From: Amorphophallus konjac
Taxonomy: Eukaryota; Streptophyta; Magnoliopsida; Alismatales; Araceae
Length of the DNA: 64,000 nt
Direction of reading: 5' to 3'
NCBI GenBank assembly: GCA_022559845.1
Contig: CM040117.1
Span: 11,184,856-11,248,855 of the forward strand
Shown here: positions 60,901 through 64,000 of the stretch, in pieces
Layout of the letters: each line of letters starts with the position of its first letter
Numbering within the stretch: position 1 is the stretch's first letter
Position numbers and translations under genes: made by a program
Notes under the pieces: generated by a model
Database searches by the model: none
What the model was told of the DNA's origin: nothing
Seen by the model: only the letters and a program-made list of their open reading frames with translations

Positions 60901-63167
60901 CAATCCACAAACAATGAGAGTTAAAAGATTCCTTTATAACCTACCCACCCCGACCAGGTTATCCATTCCTAAAGGTCAGAGGCATTTGTCAACTCTGCAT
61001 TCTTCTCCGCTTGTCTCCTTGAATCCCCTTGTAAGTACACATCCCCTCTGACCACATCTCCCCCCCCCCATACACACACACACTTTCATTAGTCATGACT
61101 TCCCAAATCGAGCATAATTGCTTCTGGGCCATTGGACGTGTTCGACTAATCTAGTATTAGTGTTTTGCCAGCTCAGCTCTTCCAAAGTCCTATTGCATAG
61201 TCACCAGCTCATCTCTATTGTGTATCACATTGTTTCTCATCCCATGTTTCTTGTAGACAGCCACAGCCTCTGCCCATGTACAGTTTATTTTATCCAGTGC
61301 TTCTGGTTTATTTTATGAGATAAGCCTCCAAGAAAAACAATATTTGACTATCAAAGGACAATGATGTTCTATCTCAATATGAATAGCTAAGCCAAGTAAC
61401 TTATGCTAGATACATGAGACATAACCATATCATATCTCAACCAACGTGCAGATAATTCAATATTGAGTAGTATTCAAATACATTCTTATACTTTGTGAAT
61501 TTGCACAAATGAATAACAAGAGCTAGTGGGACACATAATCTAATTTCAAACATTAATCATGCTGAAGCAACCATCGAACAAGCAAAAAGATGTTCATTTT
61601 CTTTGAACAAAACAAGGCTCTGGAACACTTCTTTTTACCTAAGCTTTTAGGATGCCCAAAAAAATTAAGGAAGAAATGTCTGATTCCTGTTGATATAATA
61701 AATCTAAACTGCCTTCAAGAACATTGAACATAAGGACCCGTATATGTTAATATAACTAAGATATGACCTAGGAAAAGCAACTCCCTTAATTCCATTTCTG
61801 CATAATTTAAGCACCGGAAATGTGAGACTCATAACATAATCACTGAACCAGTAGAGACACCCATGATGCAGGTTGTGGGTGTGCAATAGCAAAAGGCAGG
61901 CAAGCATAAGAAAAATAAGTTTCCCTAGGGCAATTAATCTGCTCAAAAAAAAAGCAAGAATTCAGATTACCCATTTACCCCAGTAATTAGGTCATGTTTG
62001 ATAGGGATAATTAATCCTCAACCATGTAGCATTGAAGTCATACCAGGATAACAGTTCCAACAGTTCTAAAGATGGCTAGACTGTGAAACTTTCCTTCGAG
62101 GTGAACCTAGTGAATTCTGAAAAGTAATAACTGATAGGTTCAGTTCCATGAACATCAAGGAAAATCACAAAATCCAAAGGGACGAGAGTGAGAACAGGTC
62201 GAGAACATACAGAATTTGATAAAATGATTACAATTTGTCACAACCCCACAGTGAAAATCGACAAGTAGACGTATCACCTTTAGTCCTGGAACGTAGTCAC
62301 CACGTTTATAATAAGCTGGATTCTTCGCAGCCCTCCACTCTGCCGTCCCCATGCCATCTAGAAAGAACAACAATAAAATGGAGGTAAGAAGCATCAAATG
62401 ACGGAATAGCAAGACATCCACTAGAACCCACATGCAAGTCACTTACAATGGTTATTCTCACAGACCAAGATCGCGGGCAAATCCCACAGTGCGGAGATGT
62501 TGAGGGCTTCGAAGAGCTGCCCCTGATTTGCGGCCCCGTCCCCATACATCGCAAACGTAACGGTACCCTCCTTCAGGTACTTCTGGGCGAAGGCGAGGCC
62601 GCAGCCGAGGGGAACCTGGGCGCCCACGATGCCGTGGCCGCCAAAGAACCCGTTCTCCTTCTTGTAGAAGTGCATCGACCCCCCCTTGCCCTTGGAGCAG
62701 CCGGCGCGGCGGCCCATGAGCTCCGAGAAGGACTCGACGAGCGTGCCGCCGCGGCCGAGGAAGATGCAGTGGTCCCTGTAGGCCGTGATGATGGCGTCCT
62801 TGCGGGTGATGGCGGCCTCCATGCCGACGGCGACGGCCTCCTGGCCGTCGTACAGGTGGCAGAAGCCGCGGATGAGCTTGGCCTTGTAGAGAGCGTCGGC
62901 GGCGATCTCCATGCGGCGCATCACGGCCATGTCCCGGAAGAATCCCATGAGCTCGCCGCGGGTGGTCTCGACCTCCCGCGACGGCGGCTCGCACTTGTGG
63001 CCGACGAAAGGCACGCTGGTCTCGACGGTGATGGTGGGGCCTCCCGCGGCTGCCTGGTCGGCCGAGGAGGACAAGTGGCGGAGGGCCGCAGAGGAGGAGA
63101 GGAGCGGCCAGGGCAGGATGTTGGCCAGGGTGGAGGACCGCGACGCCAGGCGGGTGACGGCGGCCAT
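14793..63167 (-). CDS. PDHA: Pyruvate dehydrogenase E1 component subunit alpha, mitochondrial (eight exons)
   Basis: The E1-alpha subunit, with E1-beta, decarboxylates pyruvate using thiamine diphosphate and passes the acetyl group to E2 lipoate in the mitochondrial matrix. Joined exons give about 402 residues, close to the usual 390-400 of plant homologues. Residues 1 to about 45 form a Ser/Ala/Arg-rich, acid-free transit peptide. The thiamine diphosphate motif runs from GDG (209-211) to NN (238-239). The regulatory loop [13 protein letters not shown] (300-312) keeps the serine (306) that pyruvate dehydrogenase kinase targets in the family. All seven introns have GT/AG borders and phase is kept throughout. 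The start at 63167 is the first ATG, in frame with the transit peptide. Introns 2 and 3 are enormous and packed with transposons. The C-terminus departs from the family ending. No frameshift or stop appears in the exons, so the gene looks functional. Confidence 0.93.
14917..14982 (-). CDS. PDHA: PDHA exon 7
   Basis: 66 bp, 22 residues: [18 protein letters not shown] then CGAE. The acceptor is TTCCAG|GAG and the donor GAG|GTACAT. Confidence 0.93.
15100..15153 (-). CDS. PDHA: PDHA exon 6
   Basis: 54 bp, 18 residues: [18 protein letters not shown], a charged helix near the C-terminus. Flanked by ATTCAG and GTAAAT. Confidence 0.95.
15239..15310 (-). CDS. PDHA: PDHA exon 5
   Basis: 72 bp, 24 residues: [16 protein letters not shown] then LASAAELK. 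Flanked by TTACAG and GTAATT. The introns on either side are 83 and 85 bp. Confidence 0.95.
15394..15489 (-). CDS. PDHA: PDHA exon 4 (phosphorylation loop)
   Basis: 96 bp, 32 residues beginning [19 protein letters not shown] and ending [11 protein letters not shown]. It carries the regulatory serine loop. The acceptor is CTCTAG|ATT and the donor CAG|GTCAGA. It joins exon 3 exactly (NGPI|ILEMD), as in other plants. Confidence 0.95.
16409..16642. mobile_element. MITE-like element with degenerate terminal inverted repeats
   Basis: The left end GTCCCATTTGGTATCAG and the complement of the right end GGCCTGTTTTGTATTAG match at 12 of 17 positions. The interior has a perfect 16-bp inverted repeat (16531-16546 and 16558-16573) around an 11-base loop. 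No target duplication was found, so the class is unknown; neighbouring sequence to about 16750 has similar wording and may belong to it. Confidence 0.45.
16531..16573. repeat. Perfect 16-bp hairpin
   Basis: GGGGATAACTCATTCC and its exact complement are separated by 11 bases. It would fold on either strand of an intron transcript. Confidence 0.9.
16770..17320 (+). mobile_element. 5'-truncated L1 LINE, 3' end only
   Basis: The plus strand carries a frameshifted zinc-binding RT-associated segment ([12 protein letters not shown], then [10 protein letters not shown]). It ends with an L1-like tail, CTTATTTAATAAATTTGTGG (17275-17294). Limits are approximate; a target duplication was not identified. 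Confidence 0.55.
17330..20370. other. Intron 3 sequence without recognised genes
   Basis: AT-rich intron DNA. (GA)n runs lie near 18966-18992. At 19630-19950 a degenerate motif close to TGGATCCTTAATGGGTCC recurs many times. A 77-bp-spaced repeat (CTTCACACCTTA...CTGAAA) occurs at about 19961 and 20038. No protein match was seen. An old LTR relic is possible because segments near 19480-19620 read like LTR ends, but this is not supported by any terminal motif. Confidence 0.4.
20570..24290 (-). pseudogene. L1 ORF2 pseudogene: endonuclease, reverse transcriptase, zinc-binding domain
   Basis: In minus-strand order: an endonuclease start (DILCI, near 24270), the motif [16 protein letters not shown] and FTWSN (23795-24121); RT motifs [13 protein letters not shown] (22124-22315) and the active site YVDD (22049-22060); and the C-terminal zinc-binding domain [11 protein letters not shown] followed by [18 protein letters not shown] (20668-20958). 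These are the nicking and target-primed reverse transcription activities of a non-LTR retrotransposon. The frame is broken by many stops and by the MITE at 23064-23325. Confidence 0.8.
23064..23325. mobile_element. Tourist-like MITE (PIF/Harbinger type)
   Basis: 262 bp with terminal inverted repeats GTACCACTTTGATAGCGGG and, from the right end, GGTCCGCTTTGATAGCGGG (16 of 19 match). It is flanked by the 3-bp duplication TAA (23061-23063 and 23326-23328), the hallmark of PIF/Harbinger transposition. It has no coding capacity and interrupts the L1 ORF2. Confidence 0.85.
24500..25361 (-). pseudogene. L1 ORF1 remnant, 3' part
   Basis: Low-identity, frameshifted continuation of ORF1 between the hAT insertion point and ORF2. 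No domain is clear here; the assignment rests on position between recognised ORF1 sequence (30199-31230) and ORF2. Confidence 0.35.
25746..28711 (-). pseudogene. hAT transposase pseudogene (BED finger, hAT dimerization domain)
   Basis: From ATG at 28711: a BED zinc finger ([20 protein letters not shown] then [16 protein letters not shown]); a [17 protein letters not shown] segment typical of plant hAT proteins; [17 protein letters not shown] at 27508-27771; and the dimerization domain WWIMVNN then [16 protein letters not shown] before 26346. A Gly/Ser/Pro tail reaches 25746. An intron probably separates VSPG from TADWWI. In-frame stops lie at 28565-28567, 28106-28108, 28055-28057, 26346-26348 and 26304-26306. 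The stretch between about 27930 and 27790 is far too short to hold the usual catalytic core, so part of it seems deleted. The protein cannot be active as it stands. Confidence 0.85.
26101..26210. repeat. Tandem duplication (54-57 bp) in the transposase tail
   Basis: Two copies, at 26101 and 26155, encode a repeated [10 protein letters not shown](S)FHADT peptide. The unit length is a multiple of three, so the frame is kept. Confidence 0.85.
28795..29590. repeat. Six tandem copies of a ~148-bp repeat inside the hAT element
   Basis: Copies begin near 28795, 28945, 29091, 29229, 29381 and 29535, each with a GTCAATGAAACTTAATT-like start and a later AGCCCCAATTTTTATGAA-like segment. The copies starting at 29229 and 29381 are nearly identical. 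The array lies upstream of the transposase ATG (28711, minus strand). Confidence 0.85.
30199..31230 (-). pseudogene. L1 ORF1 remnant, 5' part
   Basis: Minus-strand pieces include the N-terminal motif [12 protein letters not shown] and, further on, [18 protein letters not shown], which resembles the DUF4283-type RNA-binding domain of plant L1 ORF1. Frames are broken. The sequence resumes across the hAT insertion at 25361. Confidence 0.6.
31441..32440. other. AT-rich intron sequence, nothing recognised
   Basis: Between the L1 and the glycosyltransferase relic. A short (CT)n tract lies near 32288-32303. TCTCAATAT followed by ACTAAA recurs (31745 and 32173), so parts may be duplicated. No gene or repeat end was identified. 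Confidence 0.4.
32450..32950 (-). pseudogene. UDP-glycosyltransferase pseudogene fragment (GT1, UGT73-like)
   Basis: Minus-strand pieces in family order are [48 protein letters not shown] and FGS followed by SHFNLM. They correspond to the middle third of plant small-molecule glucosyltransferases, including the VPGLPD and C-WLD...FGS landmarks. Frames change between pieces and a stop follows FGS. The C-terminal sugar-donor box is not visible, so this is a broken internal fragment. It could be a captured or retroposed piece, since it lies next to hAT DNA. The match is from memory of family motifs. Confidence 0.55.
33141..33347 (+). pseudogene. Second hAT transposase, internal fragment
   Basis: The plus strand reads [20 protein letters not shown], then [20 protein letters not shown] and LHEA. 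This matches the part of plant hAT transposases just before the dimerization domain and parallels [16 protein letters not shown] in the hAT at 27.6 kb. A splice-acceptor-like TTTTCAG precedes it. The L1 at 33348 cuts it. The C-terminal pieces at 39083 and 41657 may belong to the same element. Confidence 0.65.
33348..34356 (+). mobile_element. 5'-truncated L1 with 17-bp target duplication
   Basis: 1,009 bp encoding the end of ORF2: [16 protein letters not shown], then [19 protein letters not shown] (zinc-binding domain). The tail is GTGGTACCATCCACTTCTCA plus an A run. The flanks AAATGAAACTTTGATGG (33331-33347) and AAATGAAACATCGATGG (34357-34373) match at 15 of 17 positions, a slightly aged target duplication. 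It lies in the second hAT. Confidence 0.8.
34412..35463. mobile_element. Non-autonomous hAT-like element
   Basis: The ends are CATAGTTGCAGGGAAAACG and, from the right, CATAGTTACCATCATGGGAA. Flanks are ATTTGAAG (34404-34411) and GTTTGAAG (35464-35471), 7 of 8 identical, as expected for hAT. Subterminal GTTTC/GAAAC words are frequent. The interior has a degenerate ~35-bp repeat (GTGTGCTC...GAGGA, 34590-34740) and a SINE insertion. No transposase. Confidence 0.6.
34959..35199 (+). mobile_element. tRNA-derived SINE
   Basis: Polymerase III promoter boxes are visible: A box TAGCATAGTGG (34976-34986) and B box GAGTTCGAGTCTTACC (35019-35034). The element is flanked by AAAATTAGAAAAAA on both sides (about 34943-34958 and 35200-35213), a target duplication. 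The 3' half also contains a tRNA-like segment that reads better on the minus strand (GAGTGATTCGGTGG and GATCGAACCC), so it may be a composite. A poly-C run lies at 35129-35142. Confidence 0.7.
35995..38793 (-). mobile_element. RTE-clade LINE, 5'-truncated, with perfect 16-bp target duplication
   Basis: 2,799 bp flanked by TATTAAAAGAAGCATT at 35979-35994 and 38794-38809. On the minus strand it starts inside the endonuclease ([11 protein letters not shown]) and ends in GTCGGCTACATGAATCC-type 3' sequence (seen inverted near 36040-36060) and a (GAT)n tail, both characteristic of plant RTE elements. Perfect duplication and a long open RT frame mean a recent insertion. Confidence 0.93.
36032..38793 (-). 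pseudogene. RTE endonuclease/reverse transcriptase ORF, 5'-truncated and frameshifted
   Basis: In order: endonuclease LQETRWKG and [10 protein letters not shown] (38534-38793), then [13 protein letters not shown] (38270-38512), a linker (37418-38017), and an uninterrupted 438-codon RT frame (36032-37348). The RT frame holds [28 protein letters not shown], and the active site FADD (36794-36805) in place of the commoner YADD. The C-terminal [12 protein letters not shown] segment is typical of RTE. The missing endonuclease start and at least three frame breaks make it inactive. Confidence 0.88.
39083..39197 (+). pseudogene. Second hAT transposase, dimerization domain (first half)
   Basis: The plus strand reads [20 protein letters not shown], then [16 protein letters not shown], the start of the hAT C-terminal dimerization domain (WW...G...L..A..VLS..SSS..CERNWS). 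It stops exactly where an L1 is inserted and continues at 41657. Confidence 0.75.
39572..41164 (+). pseudogene. L1 ORF1 pseudogene
   Basis: The frame at 39735-40232 contains [17 protein letters not shown], matching the DUF4283-like region of plant L1 ORF1 (compare [11 protein letters not shown] in the copy at 30.7 kb). A second open piece (40520-41164) is Pro/Gly/Ser-rich. ORF1 proteins bind the element's RNA. Frameshifts separate the pieces, and a 40-bp tandem duplication (40491-40530, 40531-40570) adds to the disruption. Confidence 0.6.
40491..40570. repeat. 40-bp tandem duplication in L1 ORF1
   Basis: Two adjacent copies starting TCGCCCTTGTGTTGCC, one base different. The unit is not a multiple of three, so the duplication shifts the frame. 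Confidence 0.9.
41657..42236 (+). pseudogene. Second hAT transposase, C-terminal remainder
   Basis: After the L1, the plus strand resumes with [28 protein letters not shown] then [11 protein letters not shown], equivalent to the IHTKKRNRL...VQYN...R....YDPICLDEL part of hAT proteins. It ends with an acidic Asn/Gly/Asp-rich tail and a stop at about 42236. Several stops interrupt it. Confidence 0.7.
42282..42510. mobile_element. MITE-like element with 11-bp terminal inverted repeat
   Basis: AAATCAAGGTT at 42282-42292 and its exact complement at 42500-42510 bound 229 bp rich in CGACTC and GACTTAGG words. The target duplication is unclear, so the class is open. Confidence 0.45.
42511..44004. other. 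Intron 3 sequence, mostly unassigned
   Basis: AT-rich. A degenerate duplication of about 112 bp lies around 42836-43015 (ATGATAAACNTTTGCA...CATCTAGGC or TGTCTAGGC). A GCCTAGG-containing element similar to the CTAGGCG family lies near 43005-43100. No gene recognised. Confidence 0.4.
44013..44728. mobile_element. Non-autonomous hAT-like element with purine tract
   Basis: 716 bp flanked by the exact 8-bp duplication GCTGAACC (44005-44012 and 44729-44736). The ends begin CAAGGTTCTTCGTCTC and, from the right, CATAGTTTGGCATCTC (10 of 16 match). Subterminal CTCGAA/GAGATCTC words recur. The interior 44390-44640 is an almost pure GAGA-type purine stretch; open frames through it are low-complexity. 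Confidence 0.65.
45017..46358. repeat. Tandem duplication, 663-bp and 679-bp units
   Basis: Unit 1 is 45017-45679 and unit 2 is 45680-46358. Both start ATCCATAACTTGTGAGGCAC and end near CATCACACATCATC. Identity is high, with a few short insertions. The array lies just downstream of PDHA exon 3, inside intron 3. No coding content. Confidence 0.88.
46723..46800 (-). CDS. PDHA: PDHA exon 3, isolated between two giant introns
   Basis: 78 bp encoding 26 residues: [20 protein letters not shown] then LKNGPI. The acceptor is GACAG|GTA and the donor ATT|GTGAGT. Both phases are 0, so the exon could be skipped without a frameshift. It sits 15.5 kb from exon 2 and 31.2 kb from exon 4. Confidence 0.93.
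46801..47946. other. Start of intron 2, unassigned
   Basis: Unique-looking AT-rich sequence, a 22-bp tandem duplication near 47625-47668 (CTCAATGTGCTTGAAGTTGC), then at 47770-47940 a segment rich in GGATCGG and GAATCAGCC words. That last segment resembles 55130-55230 and may be a degraded MITE family. Confidence 0.35.
48036..48392. mobile_element. hAT MITE of the CAAGGATGGC family (copy a)
   Basis: 357 bp with the exact 8-bp duplication CTCGAATC (48028-48035, 48393-48400). The ends are CACTGTTGGCAGTATCGG and, from the right, CAAGGATGGCAGTGTCGG. It carries several TTTCGGCCGAAA palindromes and GTATCGGTTTCGG words. No coding capacity. Confidence 0.92.
48535..48895. repeat. Purine-rich repeat with G/C hairpin units
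   Basis: Four loosely repeated units of about 100 bp combine a hairpin-forming segment (GGGGGAGACCCCCTCC-like, then GCGGGTGCAGAG) with a (GA)n run. A fifth unit lies at 49465-49540. Arg/Glu or Pro/Leu/Ser-rich frames through this region are artefacts of composition. Confidence 0.75.
48920..49320. other. Non-repeat segment inside the MULE, possible captured host DNA
   Basis: This 400-bp stretch differs from the surrounding GA repeats and reads like ordinary gene-edge DNA, with balanced composition and splice-site-like words. The frame at 49031-49219 is short and shows no family I recognise. Host capture is an inference. Confidence 0.35.
49970..51325 (-). mobile_element. 5'-truncated L1 (antisense) interrupted by a hAT MITE
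   Basis: The minus strand carries [20 protein letters not shown] (50459-50665), the zinc-binding end of ORF2. Its 3' tail is complementary to AAGTGGGTAGTACCATTATT (49971-49990). The L1 wording resumes after the MITE (GGAGCTGCTCCATCTCC, 51304-51320), as in the copy at 21.1 kb. Confidence 0.75.
50698..51274. mobile_element. hAT-type non-autonomous element with CCTAGGCG repeats
   Basis: 577 bp with ends CTATGTAGTCTAAGGCG and, from the right, CTATGTAGTCTGAGGCG (16 of 17 match). It is flanked by GTAGTCGA (50690-50697) and GTAGTCAA (51275-51282), 7 of 8 identical. Subterminal regions are dense in CGCCTAGGCG and TCGCCTCG; the middle is AT-rich. No transposase. Related fragments lie at 35.7, 38.9 and 43.0 kb. 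Confidence 0.85.
51625..51916. repeat. 146-bp tandem duplication
   Basis: Units 51625-51770 and 51771-51916 both begin GGGTCGTTTGACCCCGGGCA and differ at a handful of sites. Confidence 0.9.
52127..52455. mobile_element. hAT MITE of the CAAGGATGGC family (copy b)
   Basis: 329 bp with the exact 8-bp duplication CTCTATAT (52119-52126, 52456-52463). The ends are CAAGGTTGGCAGTATCGG and, from the right, CAAGGATGGCAGTGTCGG. It closely resembles copy a, including the TTTCGGCCGAAA palindromes and the GCACTGTAGCAGGTCCGATA segment. Confidence 0.93.
52860..53590 (+). repeat. Degenerate ~33-bp minisatellite
   Basis: About 20 copies of a unit resembling AAATACCCNGGAAGGGTC followed by AAAATTGCAG, with a related AAATAAACC version at the left. 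Lys/Gln/Tyr-rich open frames here are by-products. The same wording appears inverted at 57350-57740. Confidence 0.85.
54040..54895 (-). mobile_element. L1 LINE internal fragment (reverse transcriptase)
   Basis: The minus strand holds RT sequence with [12 protein letters not shown] (YVDD active site, near 54.71 kb) and, further on, the post-RT region [19 protein letters not shown] and WRVLNTEK. Both ends are missing and frames are broken. Confidence 0.7.
55224..55326. repeat. 51-bp tandem duplication
   Basis: Two adjacent copies starting AGTTTGTGTTCCATGGGCAG (55224 and 55275). The flank 55130-55220 is rich in GGCCAATTCGATCC-type words, probably a degraded MITE. Confidence 0.88.
55475..56280 (-). 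mobile_element. L1 LINE 3' fragment
   Basis: The 3' end is complementary to AAGAAGTGGATGGTACCACA (55483-55502), the family tail seen at 20.4, 34.3 and 50.0 kb. Further in, the minus strand encodes a decayed zinc-binding domain ending near EVWHTIG. The hAT MITE at 56299 lies at its edge. Confidence 0.6.
56299..56451. mobile_element. hAT MITE of the CAAGGATGGC family (copy c, smallest)
   Basis: 153 bp with the exact 8-bp duplication TTGTTCCT (56291-56298, 56452-56459). The ends are CCGGGATGGCAG and, from the right, CATGGTAGGCAGTTTCGG. Two TTTCGGCCGAAA palindromes are retained. Confidence 0.85.
57350..57740 (-). repeat. Degenerate ~30-bp minisatellite (inverted counterpart of 52860-53590)
   Basis: About 12 copies of a unit whose plus strand reads near GGTATTTCTATAATTTTTC, separated by CACCATCGG or CACCCATCCTGA. 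It is the complement of the copy-1 repeat style. Confidence 0.85.
57997..58171. mobile_element. Short MITE with long internal hairpin
   Basis: The ends are AAGGCCTTGTTTGTTTACC and, from the right, CATAGGCTTTCTTTGTTTAC; AGTTCTT flanks both sides (57990-57996, 58172-58178). The arms 58045-58062 and 58064-58081 pair at 17 of 18 positions around a single base. The ends suggest hAT, but the duplication is 7 bp as seen. Confidence 0.7.
58640..62277. other. Distal intron 2 sequence without genes
   Basis: Mostly AT-rich. (AC)n runs lie at about 59508-59522 and 59552-59571, a GAGA-type purine stretch at 60350-60450, and the possible SINE relic below. Parts of 58640-59160 may be old LINE sequence, but no protein motif supports it. 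Confidence 0.4.
60790..60854 (-). mobile_element. Possible tRNA-derived SINE relic
   Basis: The minus strand reads TCAATGGTTGAGTGGTTGGC, then AAGTTCAAATTCTA, spaced like polymerase III A and B boxes. The B box deviates from GGTTCGAATCC. No target duplication was seen. Confidence 0.35.
62278..62357 (-). CDS. PDHA: PDHA exon 2
   Basis: 80 bp after an 89-bp intron. The acceptor CTAG precedes ATGGC; the split codon gives Tyr, and the peptide then reads [20 protein letters not shown], followed by YVPGLK. The donor AAG|GTGATA opens a 15,477-bp intron. Confidence 0.95.
62447..63167 (-). CDS. PDHA: PDHA exon 1 (transit peptide and thiamine diphosphate domain)
   Basis: 721 bp encoding residues 1-240 plus the first base of codon 241. 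It holds the transit peptide, the conserved [20 protein letters not shown] region, the GGSMHFY segment and the whole GDG-to-NN cofactor motif. GC content is very high with many CpGs, unlike all later exons. The donor is T|GTAAGT at 62446-62441. Reading on into the intron would give a false end (NNHCK). Confidence 0.95.
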
Positions 63168-63400
63168 GAATCCCGGCGAACGTACGCGAGACAGCTGGGC
63201 CAGGCGATCGTGCGGGCTGGGGAAAGGAGGAGGAGGAGGAGAGATGAGCGACGATGTATCTATCTATCAGCTGACCAGGACGGCAGCAGGAAAAATAAGA
63301 ATTAAAAAGTGGGGCGGAGGGGTGGGTGGGTGGGCCGTGGGCGGTTGGTTGGGGGGGGTGGGTAAGGGGACCGAACCATATTCTCATCTCTGGTCACTCG
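63168..63400 (-). promoter_or_regulatory. PDHA 5' untranslated/proximal promoter region
   Basis: Upstream of the ATG the coding strand has a pyrimidine patch (complement of 63223-63242, CTCCTCCTCCTCC), a feature of plant core promoters and leaders. Further out, 63308-63368 is a G-rich block on the plus (template) strand with repeated GGGTGGGTGGG. No TATA box was seen near the expected position; a TATATAAG on the minus strand at 63673-63680 is about 500 bp from the ATG and may be irrelevant. The transcription start is not determined. Confidence 0.5.
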
Positions 63401-64000
63401 CCTCTCACCTTCCAGAGTTAATTAATTTGATTTTAAATTTAATTATAACGCAAGAAATTCACCACCGTACAATAATTTACATGTTAGCGTAAAATTTTGA
63501 GCGAGGAAAATTCACGACCGCACAAAAATGTACCGTAAAATATTTTTGAGGAAAATATTTTGAGTTACGTTATTTTTCAATCAAAATATTTTAATAGATT
63601 TTATTAAATATTTTACCTACGACTTAATTTATTCACTAAGAACTGAAGAAACTACGTCCACCAAAAAAAATACTTATATAAAAAGAAAGACATGCGCTCT
63701 AGTTGTTGTGCAGTAACTAATTAGTAAGCTCCAAGTGGCTTCTGTGTCGACGCGTGCAACGATCTATATATGTCCAAATTCTGTTCCTGTGGCTGTCAGA
63801 GTCGGGTACACGTCGTATATTCAGTTTATTAGCGATGAATTATTTACTCTGACGATGATACCGTATCACTCGGGATTTTGATGATTTAATCTGTTGATAT
63901 AGTTCTGTTCTCTCACAGAGACGTCGGCCTATAATAATGTTTTGTAAGTCTTTGGTGATAATAAGATCAGGAACAATGCAGTCGACCTATTTTATTTATT
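63401..64000. other. Upstream intergenic sequence
   Basis: AT-rich DNA upstream of PDHA. TTTTGAG/GAGGAAAATATTTTGAG words recur at 63490-63600. No gene or repeat end recognised. Confidence 0.4.

Noticed and set aside
62458..63387. 309-codon minus-strand frame and 285-codon plus-strand frame over the first exon region
   Set aside because: They overlap PDHA exon 1 in other frames. High GC content suppresses stops, and the peptides are Arg/Gly/Pro-rich without family motifs.

Overview
This is a window of a plant nuclear genome, most likely a non-grass monocot. There is one host gene: the E1-alpha subunit of the mitochondrial pyruvate dehydrogenase complex, on the minus strand. Its first exon is very GC-rich and its later exons are AT-rich, the 5'-to-3' gradient typical of monocot genes. 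Nearly everything else is transposable elements, many of them in the two giant introns of this gene. I cannot name the species.

PDHA layout. Eight exons can be placed with canonical GT/AG borders and consistent reading phase: 62447-63167, 62278-62357, 46723-46800, 15394-15489, 15239-15310, 15100-15153, 14917-14982 and 14793-14834. Together they give about 402 residues. The gene covers 48.4 kb. Intron 2 is 15,477 bp and intron 3 is 31,233 bp; the other five are 82-117 bp. The last few codons are uncertain.

Left flank (1-13.1 kb): the 3' part of a large Ty3/gypsy element, with an array of a conserved 11-bp core, a polypurine tract and a 3.8 kb LTR holding CpG-rich hairpin repeats. Next come the 3' part of a Ty1/copia-type LTR, a scrambled Tat-like gypsy relic (gag fragment, antisense ORF, LTR-like region), and 1.6 kb of unassigned sequence downstream of PDHA.

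Intron 3 (15.5-46.7 kb): an antisense L1 LINE carrying a 4.8 kb hAT transposon and a Tourist-like MITE; a UDP-glycosyltransferase relic; a second, plus-strand hAT interrupted by L1 copies; a non-autonomous hAT with a tRNA-derived SINE inside it; an RTE LINE with a perfect 16-bp target duplication; and a 663-bp tandem duplication. Intron 2 (46.8-62.3 kb): a Mutator-like element with a non-transposon-like interior, several L1 fragments, hAT-type MITEs, and two opposed copies of an unclassified repeat rich in minisatellites.

The most notable system is one hAT family with four members in these introns. One carries transposase sequence (25370-30190) and three are short deletion derivatives (48036-48392, 52127-52455, 56299-56451). 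All have exact 8-bp target duplications and subterminal copies of the palindrome TTTCGGCCGAAA. The transposase copy has five in-frame stops, each one C-to-T change away from a sense codon.
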